NCBI RefSeq assembly: GCF_026151205.1 | Contig: NC_087079.1 | Location: forward strand, 17,480,945-17,540,944 | Reading direction: 5' to 3' | Source of the DNA: Bolinopsis microptera | Taxonomy: Eukaryota; Ctenophora; Tentaculata; Lobata; Bolinopsidae | Length of the DNA stretch: 60,000 nucleotides | Part shown: one piece after another, positions 59,001 to 60,000 of the stretch | Position numbering within the stretch: position 1 is the stretch's first letter | Layout: each line of letters starts with the position of its first letter | Notes under the pieces: model-generated | What the model was told of the DNA's origin: nothing | Seen by the model: only the letters and a program-made list of their open reading frames with translations | Databases searched by the model: none | Position numbers and translations under genes: made by a program

Positions 59001-60000
59001 TAGCCACAATTCACATCTATAATCATTACTGTACAAGTCAAATCTAAATGTTGAAGGTGAAGTACCATGAATATCAGGGAGGTCGACATCAGCTCCATAT
59101 TCCAGCAGCCAGTGAATAGTTTCACTCTGGTTCATTATAGCAGCCAAGTGTACAGGTGTTCGATGATTTTCATCCCTAAATATAAACATGCTATTATACA
59201 CTGAGTGGCTGAAGCTAAGAGGAGGAAGACTTGATCGTTAAAGCTCAACAAGGTCCACATATTTTTAATTATCTTACCGCTAAATTTCTTATCAAACGTT
59301 GTTATACCTATAAAGATTTTGATATCTAAGTGAAAATGATCATTGCCTACCTAGCAGCAATTTGAGCAGAATTCGCACACAATAACTGGACACATTGAGA
59401 CTCTCCGTGGTAAGCAGCCACATGCAGAGGAGACTGTCCCCTGCAATCTGCAATCTCAACACCTCCATATTTTAGCAGCTCCTCTACTACGCTGGTGTGC
59501 CCTCCTGTTTAGTGAGCAGTTACCATTGATATTCAATGTGTTTAGTAAGCAGTTACCATTGATATTCAATGTGATTCACCAGTTATAGTGAACTATATCA
59601 ACTAAATACACTTTTTTGATCAATAAGACAGACTGGAAAAAATGAAGAAATAATACAGAAAGGTGAGTTATATTTCAAAAAGCTGATTAGTCATTCATTA
59701 GGCATGAAAGACAACCTATTCAACATCTATTAAATTATTTCACAAAATAAAATGCAATGAAATGAATCAACATAATTCACTTTTACTGTGTGAGACATAA
59801 TTTCTCCGTTCGACCTAGTTACATCTTGGTGACAGTTAATGACACACAATCTTTAATTATCTTTCCTAAAGTTATAGAGAAGCTATATGAAGTGTAAATA
59901 CCTTGACATGCTTCATGCAGAGGTATTCGTCCAGTGTGAGATGCAGTCAGTGGGTTAAATCCAGCTTTAGTCAGTTCACACACAATTCCAAGATGTCCAT
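13919..60000 (-). CDS. Ankyrin-repeat gene, multi-exon (gene span)
   Basis: Ten exons with matching phases and a probable last exon give about 345 codons. The gene continues beyond the right edge, so its N-terminus is missing. In coding order the exons are 60000-59902, 59504-59351, 59175-59066, 58883-58801, 43624-43496, 31214-31158, 16949-16862, 16674-16571, 15208-15148, 14399-14353 and 14023-13919. The translation is a run of about eight ankyrin repeats with clear signatures such as GRIPLHEACQGGHTSVVEEL, SPLHVAAYHGE, RTPVHLAA, TPLHAAAS and GETPMDVARKVG. Ankyrin repeats are protein-binding helical hairpins; no catalytic or membrane domain is seen in this part. Three introns exceed 12 kb and contain two receptor genes and most of the mobile DNA. 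The specific family is not identified. The exon chain rests on my manual splice calls; transcript data would settle it. Confidence 0.8.
14353..14399 (-). CDS. Ankyrin gene exon (47 nt)
   Basis: The acceptor is GTCAGGGCAG and the donor GTAAGA. The entry phase completes an aspartate codon begun in the preceding exon. It encodes DNLGHEEMRQDILKSL, a plausible last ankyrin helix. An alternative acceptor five bases upstream would bring a stop codon, so the downstream AG is preferred. Confidence 0.65.
14829..15013. mobile_element. MITE with poly(G) tracts
   Basis: The ends GGGGTCGTTCACATATTATT and ATAATATGTGAACGACCCC are inverted repeats, with a second inner inverted match around TTACGTAAT. The element is 185 bp and flanked by ATA on both sides (14826-14828 and 15014-15016), a possible 3-bp target duplication. 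The interior has two G runs of about 20 bases. Similar small elements with GGGTCGTTCA-type ends and homopolymer G or C are widespread in invertebrates. There is no coding capacity. Confidence 0.75.
15148..15208 (-). CDS. Ankyrin gene exon (61 nt)
   Basis: The acceptor is ATATTTTCAG, the donor GTGAGC. It encodes GETPMDVARKVGSPFAMGKA, the start of an ankyrin repeat of the GETPLDVAR type. It enters in phase 0 from the exon ending NNK at 16571 and leaves in phase 1. Confidence 0.85.
16251..16556. repeat. 19-bp minisatellite
   Basis: About 16 copies of TCTGTAGTCAATGTACTGC lie head to tail; two copies have a TTGCCT variant in place of GTACTGC. The array begins 15 bp from the donor of the exon at 16571-16674, inside the downstream intron of the ankyrin gene. 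Confidence 0.95.
16571..16674 (-). CDS. Ankyrin gene exon (104 nt)
   Basis: The acceptor is CACGTGACAG, the donor GTTCGT. It encodes a full ankyrin repeat: CQNTPLHAAASKSQ, then LLYHGASQEATNNK. The split codon with the preceding exon (A|GT) gives serine. The phase fits both neighbours. Confidence 0.85.
16862..16949 (-). CDS. Ankyrin gene exon at edge of 52-bp array
   Basis: It encodes LNFLQAAQNGSINCLHW followed by MLEQGLDPNSTD, a good ankyrin repeat. The donor is GTATGT. Two in-phase acceptors lie 15 bases apart, CTAACACAG (exon to 16949) and TTTCCTGCAG (exon to 16934), so the residues LNFLQ may be optional. The first 37 bases of this exon together with its acceptor are repeated about 18 times upstream in the intron (see the array at 16912-17876). 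Confidence 0.85.
16912..17876. repeat. 52-bp minisatellite built from a splice acceptor
   Basis: About 18.5 head-to-tail copies of a 52-bp unit. Read on the minus strand the unit is GTTTCTAACACAG (intron end, with a CTAAC branch-like motif and acceptor) followed by the first 37 bases of the ankyrin exon at 16862-16949. Copies are nearly identical; recurrent variants are CCGTTC/CCATTC and GAGCTG/GAGCAG. One copy near 17532 keeps AACTGTTTC, whose AACTGTTT matches the real exon. This points to an origin by duplication across a shared GTTT. Confidence 0.95.
17877..20483. other. Intronic non-coding stretch
   Basis: This is part of the large intron upstream (in gene sense) of the exon at 16862. 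It is AT-rich with no supported gene. Three short segments look locally inverted-repetitive (for example around 18800-18870 and 19700-19745) but are too degenerate to classify. Confidence 0.5.
20484..20879. mobile_element. MITE-like element with 25-bp inverted ends
   Basis: TTCATTTAGTTATTTTAAAT at 20484 is mirrored by ATTTAAAATAACTAAATGAA ending at 20879. The interior is rich in repeated TTTTTGAGAATGAGAA phrases, and a second hairpin (TAGCTCGCTTTAAGC with GCTTAGAGCAAGCTA) lies at 20811-20862. There is no coding frame and no clear target duplication. Confidence 0.6.
21420..21545. repeat. Left palindrome array of the Merlin-type element
   Basis: Six copies or near copies of the 12-16 bp palindrome GTGGTCCATGGACCAC lie within 125 bp. 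The first three align with the right-end array in inverted order, so they are part of the terminal inverted repeat. They are natural candidates for transposase-binding sites or cruciforms; this is inference. Confidence 0.85.
21729..22619 (+). CDS. Merlin/ISXO2-like DDE transposase
   Basis: From ATG 21729 the protein has 296 residues. Residues 35-63 hold a two-knuckle zinc site (CPGC and CSPC). Residues 94-117 (LANVAISQLIGVSENTISDW) form a helix-turn-helix. The catalytic core follows: D145 in VVEMDEAKLGKRKYN, D208 in VVYTDEWGAYN, E245 in VHTNTQEGLWAHVKKS, with spacings of 63 and 37 residues typical of the ISXO2 domain. The enzyme cuts and joins element ends in the nucleus. The frame is uninterrupted and all three acidic residues are present, so the copy may be active. 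The ATG is chosen because the upstream in-frame extension has no methionine. Confidence 0.9.
   Translation: MSHSLHNEIHRITNTDEHARDFLFQRGILKSSLSCPGCSSAMNLVPCSSKKSSDLLIWRCSPCSRFRNIRTDSVLSGQKLTFSLFLQLVFYLSIKSLANVAISQLIGVSENTISDWKTMIHTRVADFLVSNPSPLGGPGVVVEMDEAKLGKRKYNKGAYREGQWVLGAVDRSNGNCFLLPCPNNSRGASTLLPLIRRWILPGSVVYTDEWGAYNSLTTAGYTHHTVNHSIQFVDPATGVHTNTQEGLWAHVKKSVVGKTDLELALVDFMFRRRFHATGGSQQISNCFNGYLSVLKA
22961..23614 (+). CDS. Second ORF of Merlin-type element, HTH-like
   Basis: From ATG 22961 the protein has 217 residues. Residues 24-110 are proline-, serine- and acid-rich and probably disordered. An Arg-rich patch follows (IRRRNTTRRN, 111-120). Residues 130-165 read as a helix-turn-helix of the pipsqueak/homeodomain-like kind (LVLEMVKSGTSARQAIQQIQ then MPRSTFYKW). 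Residues 186-192 are CDQCKYC. The ORF starts 341 bp after the transposase stop, on the same strand and inside the inverted repeats. Inference: a DNA-binding accessory or regulatory protein of the transposon. I know of no standard Merlin partner protein of this kind. It could also be a captured host exon. Confidence 0.65.
   Translation: MVYTSDKDKRLNSINSCDPICKPYVPDSPPLPPTFIAPESSAPPSQVADTDLDLSVHTEQILERLESGDDPLNLLPRDPSPLPTSPTVDSPLNLIEIPPPQPLPESSAGPIRRRNTTRRNMEAAIHQQYPLVLEMVKSGTSARQAIQQIQMPRSTFYKWRFVAEMKLVDSSHYHHLADQFKGTKLCDQCKYCLFEDSASLRKTEEMRKSSDLLPLSM
23615..24294. other. 3' non-coding part of the Merlin-type element
   Basis: There is no coding frame. A 32-bp segment, TGGTCCGTTTCATGGCAAAA plus ACATTTATTGAT, occurs twice in direct orientation (23647 and 24179), 532 bp apart. 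This suggests an internal duplication or two nested insertions. Confidence 0.6.
24295..24385. repeat. Right palindrome array of the Merlin-type element
   Basis: Four GTGGTCCATGGACCAC-type palindromes within 90 bp. In inverted orientation they match the left array at 21420-21500. Confidence 0.85.
24399..24985 (+). pseudogene. LINE reverse transcriptase fragment
   Basis: It is closely related to the RT of the LINE at 41510-43225 (shared MRHYGLPEKYV, TMSAVRVNGE, SGTGQGDIQ, DYADD). It covers only the middle of the RT domain, from just before FIWSSMRHYG to just past the DGTIDRDLDIRIQ segment, with one in-frame stop (TAA at 24797). Motif C, YADD, is intact. It begins at the exact end of the Merlin-type element, so the missing 5' half was lost or displaced when that element arrived or later. 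Confidence 0.85.
25362..25382. repeat. (GA)n microsatellite
   Basis: About ten GA dinucleotides. A short TAATGTAGG repeat follows at 25440-25488. Both lie upstream of receptor gene 1. Confidence 0.9.
25718..26788 (+). CDS. Rhodopsin-class G-protein-coupled receptor 1
   Basis: A single-exon gene of 356 residues from ATG 25718. Seven hydrophobic segments lie near residues 20-46 (GTTGN in TM1), 60-84 (D69 in TM2), 100-126, 138-160, 198-226, 246-272 and 298-324. Cys101 at the top of TM3 and Cys176 in the second outer loop can form the usual disulfide. The DRY motif is replaced by SISR (residues 123-126) and TM6 has FNLP; TM7 ends NPVVY (318-322), followed by a basic helix 8. N-terminal NGT and NST sites may be glycosylated. 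The ligand is unknown; it would signal at the plasma membrane. It lies inside the 14-kb intron of the ankyrin gene on the opposite strand. It shares the FLVAVLSISR segment and ALNST..N in TM7 with receptor gene 2. Confidence 0.92.
   Translation: MSNGTDHHEHLGDPPIRGLDLTLAILLLFSLLLGTTGNLVSQYFFWKQTPRSTNSTFFKRIYQTISGVDLLICITLFPVIEAFFKDPESQAPVLFGAPWFCYSWGLLWEVLPAISVFLVAVLSISRLVLLLNPTIQLRPVLFGVLVGGYFTLTVGVKCGLIFSQNKMAYWVIARHCIMVYDGPGKEAGELDFDSNQLKTTAVMMVQLALPIFPVAMSFVTTMTTLYKTERASKRVKSSSKAQHQAGITVVIVTFVYILFNLPVVVHFGLILRCVVEHSRPDTLEKVCHYETIYSSASSYYYMWPFMYVVCVALNSTVNPVVYFLRMKQFRKFITSRIYENFRSVVTVRLSNMSSSA
26802..27005. repeat. Tandem repeat after receptor gene 1
   Basis: Four imperfect copies of a 41-59 bp unit containing ACTGGTGACTGGTCTCACAT and, in the longer copies, TTGTTTAACCATGACAG. 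It starts 13 bp after the receptor stop codon, so it probably lies in the 3' UTR. Confidence 0.9.
27010..29390. other. Intronic non-coding stretch
   Basis: AT-rich with short chance frames only. Small repeats are seen: ATTAGTCTACT twice near 27815-27840 and CACGTTACTGCATGTTACTG near 28401-28440. No gene is supported. Confidence 0.5.
29390..29515. repeat. Foldback sequence
   Basis: CTTCTTCGGGCC at 29420 and GGCCCGAAGAG at 29472 pair, continuing inward through AATTCCC and GGGAATT and outward through AATAATACC and GGCATTATTAT. It is a near-palindrome of about 110 bp, possibly a small MITE. Confidence 0.6.
29746..30035. repeat. 56-bp minisatellite, about 5 copies
   Basis: The unit runs from ATTTGTCGCAGTGTGTTTAC to CCCAATATTATCACCC. 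One copy differs by a single base (CCCAACATT). It lies within the large ankyrin-gene intron. Confidence 0.95.
30036..31157. other. Intronic non-coding stretch
   Basis: AT-rich; no supported gene or repeat apart from a duplicated GACGACTGACGAGA phrase near 30222-30250. Confidence 0.5.
31158..31214 (-). CDS. Ankyrin gene exon (57 nt)
   Basis: The acceptor is CTGTATTTCAG, the donor GTGAGT. It encodes AKLNLMLTNDNMGKCLGHI in phase 0 at both ends, so it joins the exon ending SLKQ at 43496 to the exon starting LNFLQ at 16949. It is very short and isolated by introns of 12 and 14 kb; phase agreement and both consensus splice sites support it. Confidence 0.75.
31215..33487. other. Intronic non-coding stretch
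   Basis: No gene is supported. It holds a C homopolymer near 32259-32270, a duplicated AAAGCAGACTTGTA block at 32691-32785, and the hairpin listed at 32813-32869. Confidence 0.5.
32813..32869. repeat. Perfect 22-bp hairpin
   Basis: Perfect inverted arms of 22 bp (ATTACCTCATTTCGCAACTT plus AC) flank a 13-base loop. Confidence 0.9.
33488..33846 (-). pseudogene. Degenerate LINE reverse transcriptase relic
   Basis: Reading the minus strand from 33846, the frame gives PGYLQAFADDLVSLAERN, that is RT motif C (FADD). It continues through a thumb-like region to KWMYTAVIRPILSLC, with two in-frame stops. It differs from the other three RT sequences in the window, so it represents a separate, older LINE family. 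The rest of the element is not recognisable. Confidence 0.75.
33847..37132. other. Intronic non-coding stretch
   Basis: AT-rich DNA with no supported gene. Small local repeats include TTCACATAA (three copies near 35948-35970) and GGTTGGGTGGGCTACA (two copies near 36142-36176). Confidence 0.5.
37133..37417 (-). CDS. Small ORF with signal-anchor, hypothetical
   Basis: An ATG-initiated frame of 94 residues. It starts MARVLILILLVFIVSILLNS, a good signal peptide or type II membrane anchor, followed by a hydrophilic, basic stretch with VPSRTGYGNGYF. It ends MRRLRY and a stop. No family is recognised. It lies in the 12-kb ankyrin intron on the same strand as the host gene. It could be a chance frame, a first exon or a small secreted-protein gene. 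Confidence 0.25.
   Translation of the reverse strand: MARVLILILLVFIVSILLNSNQLGVPSRTGYGNGYFNGKVLYDTALDTISISYIQYIWVKHFQTKYAFNSERGRLINVIRNKQQLPGLMRRLRY
37676..37870. repeat. CTTGTAACC short tandem repeat
   Basis: About 17 irregular copies of CTTGTAAC(C) end in an inverted copy (AAGTTACAAGGTTACAA) and a 10-bp hairpin, AAAGCGAGGC with GCCTCGCTTT. Confidence 0.85.
37871..39336. other. Intronic non-coding stretch
   Basis: Two tandem copies of a roughly 50-bp block containing AGGGGCGCACCATTTTCGAA lie at 38154-38236. At 38970-39120 GCGGGAGATTTGT and ACAAATCTCCCGC are inverted and could bound a 150-bp MITE. No gene is supported. Confidence 0.55.
39337..39552. repeat. GGGGCACACTTGG tandem repeat
   Basis: Irregular array of TTGGGGCACACTTGGTAATC units with interspersed CTAGCTAG. 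About ten GGGGCACA cores. Confidence 0.9.
39833..40507. repeat. 35-bp minisatellite, about 19 copies
   Basis: The unit is TGTTGCAAATACTCTCTAGT plus GAATACTCTCCGTAT. The main variation is TTGC/TTAC, the two forms largely alternating between 40030 and 40300, which suggests a higher-order two-unit period. Confidence 0.95.
40508..41369. other. Intronic non-coding stretch
   Basis: No gene is supported. An (AAT)n run lies at 41028-41042 and a duplicated CCTGTCACGTGGTAA/CCTGTCATGTGGTAA pair at 40790-40819. Confidence 0.5.
41370..43230 (-). mobile_element. LINE, 5'-truncated, minus strand
   Basis: Extent of the second non-LTR element. The 5' end falls near 43230, where RT homology begins. The 3' end is placed at the TATATTATATAA-type tail near 41340-41370 (minus sense). 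It lies in the 12-kb ankyrin intron in the same orientation as the host gene. It is related to the RT fragment at 24399-24985. Confidence 0.75.
41510..43225 (-). CDS. LINE reverse transcriptase
   Basis: An uninterrupted frame of 571 residues. The pre-RT segment (DEISYSLTKLKNNKSPGVDG) leads into the RT: INFVDFKAAFDSIRR (motif A), SGTGQGDIQAPPVFNF and DYADDMAIMD (motif C, catalytic YADD intact). The thumb and C-terminal region follow (FVYLGATISGDG, LRWYGHVVRMP, GKRSRGRPRKNW), typical of LINEs whose polyprotein ends in a basic RPRKNW-type segment. The N-terminal endonuclease is absent, so it cannot move on its own. The first methionine lies beyond the homology, so the true start is outside the truncated copy. 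The clade (RTE-like or a neighbour) is not resolved. Confidence 0.9.
   Translation of the reverse strand: MLFQLACCSPCCSPLSSVDLADLDTVPPQPHFNSLSCSDGPPTRDEISYSLTKLKNNKSPGVDGITNEQLKYGASALVDQLECLFKKVWEEETVPEDWLKGVIIVIGKKGDTSVCGNNRGITLRSTASKLFQMILLKRLHAGMECLLRENQCGFRQNRSCIDQIYSLRTIIHNCLEFNIPLYINFVDFKAAFDSIRRDFIWCSMRHYGLPEKYVRIFQSFFGGTMSAVRVNGELTDWFDVNSGTGQGDIQAPPVFNFCLNFSAFLAETNKIISQGAVLQKEIKTVEEKVILDTDYADDMAIMDNSGEGLQESTDLLVHYSSYAGLRINAKKTQCMAVSKCASQRPFIKDDCIELSVEGEPVEQVSNFVYLGATISGDGTINRDLDVRIQKANGAFRQLWNIWNSRTIKTPTKIRIYRAAVLTILLYGAEVWNTTKKQMKRFEVFHQTSLRRILRIKWFFHVTNDEVLRRAGIKSVETFISAARLRWYGHVVRMPDSRLPRFLLNWKPNYGKRSRGRPRKNWKSCVLEDAAKFTGVENIDNDTTEALATNRVQWRHMLRRQRDVCDAGHSND
43496..43624 (-). CDS. 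Ankyrin gene exon (129 nt)
   Basis: The acceptor is AATTTACAG, the donor GTCAGT. In phase 0 it encodes VRCLQGRLPLHYSVTTDR, then CNLNLLLAQH and a polar tail to SLKQ. The GRLPLHYS phrase is the start of a divergent ankyrin repeat. Phase 0 at both ends matches the exons at 58801 and 31214. Confidence 0.8.
43625..44715. other. Intronic non-coding stretch
   Basis: AT-rich start of the 15-kb ankyrin intron (gene sense: its 3' part). There is no supported gene. Confidence 0.5.
44718..45055. repeat. 51-bp minisatellite, about 6.5 copies
   Basis: The unit contains AATAGCACAACCAGGCCATA and CAAGCTTGTGGGTATCTAGG. Because 51 is a multiple of three and the unit has no stop in one frame, it produces an artificial frame of 17-residue repeats (WVSRFILIAQPGHKPSL). 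I do not regard it as a gene. Confidence 0.95.
45105..45215. repeat. Perfect 111-bp hairpin
   Basis: Arms of 51 bp, TCACTCTAATGTAAATTGTG ... AAGGTCTTATG and its exact complement, flank a 9-base loop (ACGTAGAGA). The absence of any mismatch indicates a very recent origin. Just outside the right arm is an inverted fragment of the neighbouring 51-bp satellite (ACCCACAAGCTTG). Confidence 0.95.
45547..45728. repeat. GTATACAGT 9-bp palindromic satellite
   Basis: About 18 copies of GTGTATACA(GT). The orientation of the asymmetric base flips (CAGTG to CACTG) around 45609-45650 and flips back, so the array contains an inverted block. Frames on both strands are artefacts. Confidence 0.95.
45833..47896. 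repeat. 43-bp satellite, about 48 copies
   Basis: The unit is GGGGGACACCACCATTAGGG plus GTGCCAGAGAGCATGTGCTA ACT. Copies are nearly identical; the common variant is TTAGAGG for TTAGGGG, seen in scattered copies, plus one CTAGAG variant (about 46420) and one copy with an extra G (about 46350). It is the largest array of the window, inside the 15-kb ankyrin intron. Confidence 0.97.
48065..48180 (+). repeat. Dispersed repeat, left copy
   Basis: It matches 51867-51992 (ATATCGCAGG..., CATCAGTTTTG, TTTTATTCGGCTCC, TACGGGGTA). In the right copy TACGGGGTA runs directly into GCGA; here an 18-bp satellite sits at that very point. The two copies flank the Penelope-like element in direct orientation. 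Confidence 0.75.
48172..48432. repeat. 18-bp satellite, about 14 copies
   Basis: The unit is GGGGTACCTACCTATTGA. It has one T variant (GGGGTATCTA) and one C variant (ATTGCGG). A period of 18 keeps a frame open (RGTYLL repeats); not a gene. Confidence 0.95.
48700..48935 (+). repeat. Dispersed inverted repeat, left copy
   Basis: The core GAAGCAGTGATGTAATACTC, AACTAGGTTAGCAGGA, GTGTGCTCATA and GACTTATTCATTCTTTAAAT is found in reverse complement at 55083-55330. The copies are perhaps 75-80 percent identical by eye over about 230 bp. It is a dispersed repeat or MITE family without coding capacity. Confidence 0.75.
48950..49119. other. ATTCGG-rich palindromic segment
   Basis: Many ATTCGG and CCGAAT motifs alternate (for example ATTTTACCGAATATATACGG, TTCGGTCGACC, TTCGGTCGGCCGAATATA), giving overlapping small hairpins. 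It directly precedes the Penelope-like element and may belong to it or be its insertion target. Confidence 0.5.
49120..49941 (+). CDS. Penelope-like element, N-terminal frame
   Basis: A 273-residue frame covers the N-terminal domain and first RT segment of a Penelope-like element: VINLSTKIQEVTPHQLFLFY, then DVVIRPADKGSQYFFLDRED (the conserved PADKG block before the RT core). Homology continues in the other frame from about 49850, so these two frames are one protein interrupted by a one-base shift. The first codon is TTG and no ATG fits, so the 5' end is probably truncated. Confidence 0.85.
   Translation: MLNRANTNRRINRKSKHAQLHGQVPSIETIDPNKLSHAVINLSTKIQEVTPHQLFLFYLGKSFAPTPALPDYSKFRLNILQFAYKLRWAWFWHTQPQPKATPPTIAAIKSMERTLIKSDETKPLKVCNNHCLELYIERVTKDLLQTNSSTRSKLPDNIPVESRKALSDMAKWKDVVIRPADKGSQYFFLDREDYIKRVKEHLDAETFDTVQKEEAEHATKLAISDWIAKYQEEPGLTEKVYHANGLHLMTFVSPGTTMSTPKHTSQRRITLVV
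49794..51614 (+). CDS. Penelope-like reverse transcriptase with GIY-YIG endonuclease
   Basis: A 606-residue frame; the real homology starts near 49850 with WVTPDDFCKPGNNYVNPKAH. RT core: FDIEAMFPSI (motif A), KKGTAMGPKNACAYAD (motif B) and ARYRDDVYVPW (motif C, RDD). A Cys cluster follows (CAKKCDLCKNFL). The C-terminal GIY-YIG domain reads VVYIVNDDICKLSYIGCTSD, then LKVRFRNHKSHI, and ends RENFWQNQLKTL. This RT plus GIY-YIG order defines Penelope-like elements, a class distinct from LINEs and LTR elements. The catalytic residues appear intact; a single frameshift separates it from its N-terminal part. Confidence 0.93.
   Translation: MDSKVSRRTWFNGKGLPCQWVTPDDFCKPGNNYVNPKAHKPEKNYPGRMISTGCASAIKNLSALTAYELTKVDLKYAIQDNNHILRKLDDLNNSKSLEGKTVIHASFDIEAMFPSIQKEVGLEQCRLHLDKREDPILSTDCIIDALETTLDNNITEFEGVIYKQKKGTAMGPKNACAYADTAIDKIDRDVMEGTWSHPPLLWARYRDDVYVPWTHGQEMLEEFHLWLNSRMPGIKFTLKASLEGTEFLDTFIYMKAGQLHTKPYSKPCDDHAFLVPTSCHPTHTIKNIPYSTALRIFKLTSEHDEYIQARAQYTSYLVARGYSNSLINQAFNKVETKSRLSYYQQQRHKEDDSSKGRLIPLVTDFNPGLPNIGRILNSHKHILRLDLELCKVIDPDGIFTSFRGTKTLHEILIHSKLPPVEEPAVEDPGHASPDTAEDSDSGGCFPCAKKCDLCKNFLKPSTTIGSFHTNQVFSIKGRLDCDTKNVVYIVNDDICKLSYIGCTSDSLKVRFRNHKSHIKTQRRTCELSCHFIDNEILHNLDRTTTKLFTSTLSKDINVSIIEQVDVGNFEQCAQDRLSICKQRENFWQNQLKTLKHFGGMNVREER
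51615..51866 (+). other. Penelope-like element 3' region
   Basis: AT-rich non-coding sequence after the stop, ending near a TA stretch at 51857-51874. I see no pseudo-LTR copy upstream. Confidence 0.45.
51867..51992 (+). repeat. Dispersed repeat, right copy
   Basis: The partner of 48065-48180, without the 18-bp satellite. It contains its own small duplication, CCTGGGTTAACAGA twice. It represents the pre-expansion state of the left copy. Confidence 0.75.
51993..53190. other. Intronic non-coding stretch
   Basis: AT-rich. CCCACTTTCTG...CTCTCTCCCT occurs twice (52622-52652 and 52710-52737). The right part (about 52950 on) may be 5' UTR of the ORF1-only LINE that follows. No gene is supported. 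Confidence 0.45.
53308..54204 (+). CDS. LINE ORF1-like protein (coiled coil + RRM-like)
   Basis: From ATG 53308 the frame has 298 residues. Residues 80-130 (YLLKEIIECFKTEALADKEK, LQGQLLMQKDEQLQLLKTS) predict a coiled coil. Residues 170-255 (RSKNLIVFGLKEEEE, RVGWKRPG, IRPVKITVPSS, KDVWICPDRS) match the RRM-like domain of LINE ORF1 proteins, and ERATRKHLVTDLKKKR follows. Such proteins bind element RNA as trimers and act as chaperones. No ORF2 follows. The frame is intact. A host-captured gene is an alternative. Confidence 0.8.
   Translation: MADDPTLTRSQELIKEFNYDQQEDVEGCVARWSSQLGKDLHMDYSEIDYDSREKIKTKDKQTLSGWIVKAVDLVRRQNSQMYLLKEIIECFKTEALADKEKVIRLQGQLLMQKDEQLQLLKTSVEETVQTTVESGIQNYSAAVQRNSASGTVCNSKILKKVMKSVAAEEDRSKNLIVFGLKEEEEEQLPALVTAVLEEIGEKPRFEATRVGWKRPGSTAIRPVKITVPSSTAVHQILMKTGRLRETHKDVWICPDRSSEERATRKHLVTDLKKKRAEQTHLDHYIRYGKVCSRDKKSS
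54205..54565 (+). mobile_element. 3' region and tail of ORF1-only LINE
   Basis: Non-coding sequence after the ORF1 stop ends in four tandem AAATC units (54533-54551), a tail like those of LINE 3' ends. This implies that ORF2 was deleted and ORF1 plus 3' UTR were mobilised together. Confidence 0.5.
54566..55082. other. Intronic non-coding stretch
   Basis: No gene is established. A minus-strand exon-like segment at 54786-54861 is discussed among the rejected items. Confidence 0.45.
55083..55330 (-). repeat. Dispersed inverted repeat, right copy
   Basis: Reverse complement of 48700-48935 (see that entry). The pair brackets 6.1 kb containing the Penelope-like element and the ORF1-only LINE. Confidence 0.75.
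55331..55858. other. Upstream region of receptor gene 2
   Basis: Non-coding; a TA dinucleotide run lies at 55627-55646. It would contain the promoter of the receptor gene. I see no defined element. Confidence 0.4.
55859..58154 (+). CDS. Rhodopsin-class G-protein-coupled receptor 2, three exons, frameshifted
   Basis: Exons: 55859-55961 (or a longer form to 56006 or 56051), 56441-56563 and 57234-58154. Phases agree (1 and 1) and sites are good: GTGAGT donor, TTTGTTTTAG acceptor, GTTAGT donor, CCTTACAG acceptor. Exon 1 gives the N-terminus and TM1 start (YTFGTIALFGFAVG). Exon 2 gives the rest of TM1 and TM2 (VVDSIITFLFLFNG). Exon 3 gives TM3 to TM7: FSIFLVAVLSISRTVSLVYP (SISR in place of DRY), TM6 YLSLAYIFFNAPLIIVCIL and TM7 ALNSTTNVVIYF (NVVIY in place of NPxxY). 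Between RRKFSTGHR and KSEATK (about 57676-57695, third inner loop) the frame shifts by one base and the upstream frame ends at 57697. A pseudogene, a polymorphic allele or a sequencing error are possible. It is a paralogue of receptor gene 1. Confidence 0.82.
55924..56058 (+). repeat. 45-bp triplication spanning exon 1 splice donor
   Basis: Three tandem copies of a 45-bp unit (ACACATTTGGAACCATTGCT ... GCAGTGGGTGAGT). Each copy holds 15 codons (YTFGTIALFGFAVGE) and the donor GTGAGT (at 55962, 56007 and 56052). Since 45 is a multiple of three, use of any of the three donors keeps the frame. Confidence 0.95.
56990..57207. repeat. Tandem duplication in receptor gene 2 intron
   Basis: Two copies of a segment of about 95-118 bp (TTTTGGAAAATTCCGCCATA ... 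CCCGAGTAAGGTAA) lie directly before the exon 3 acceptor. The copies differ at a few positions only. Confidence 0.9.
58155..58800. other. Non-coding stretch between receptor gene 2 and ankyrin exon
   Basis: AT-rich. It is the 3' flank of the receptor gene and the 5' part, in gene sense, of the 15-kb ankyrin intron. No gene is supported. Confidence 0.5.
58801..58883 (-). CDS. Ankyrin gene exon (83 nt)
   Basis: The acceptor is TTTCTACAG, the donor GTAATT. It encodes GRTCSHYASTVADNSSLKTL then LERGVDLQ, a divergent ankyrin repeat with the typical LL.RG.D helix end. Entry phase 1, exit phase 0. Confidence 0.85.
59066..59175 (-). CDS. Ankyrin gene exon (110 nt)
   Basis: The acceptor is TTTATATTTAG, the donor GTACTT. 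It encodes DENHRTPVHLAAIMNQSETI, then HWLLEYGADVDLPDIH, a canonical ankyrin repeat. Phases fit both neighbours. Confidence 0.9.
59351..59504 (-). CDS. Ankyrin gene exon (154 nt)
   Basis: The acceptor is CACTAAACAG, the donor GTAGGC. It encodes GHTSVVEELLKYGGVEIADC, then GQSPLHVAAYHGESQCVQLL and NSAQIAA. It holds the end of one ankyrin repeat and most of the next. Confidence 0.9.
59505..59901. other. Ankyrin gene intron
   Basis: A short intron of 397 bp. It carries a duplicated segment, GAGCAGTTACCATTGATATT and AAGCAGTTACCATTGATATT, starting right at the acceptor of the exon at 59351-59504 (59513-59573). Confidence 0.7.
59902..60000 (-). CDS. Ankyrin gene exon, cut by window edge
   Basis: The donor is GTATTT. 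It encodes GHLGIVCELTKAGFNPLTAS then GRIPLHEACQ, spanning two ankyrin repeats. It continues past 60000. Confidence 0.9.

Noticed and set aside
1-60000. tRNA or rRNA genes
   Set aside because: I looked for the T-loop consensus GGTTCRANNCC with a plausible A box upstream and for conserved rRNA phrases and found none. A covariance-model scan would be decisive.
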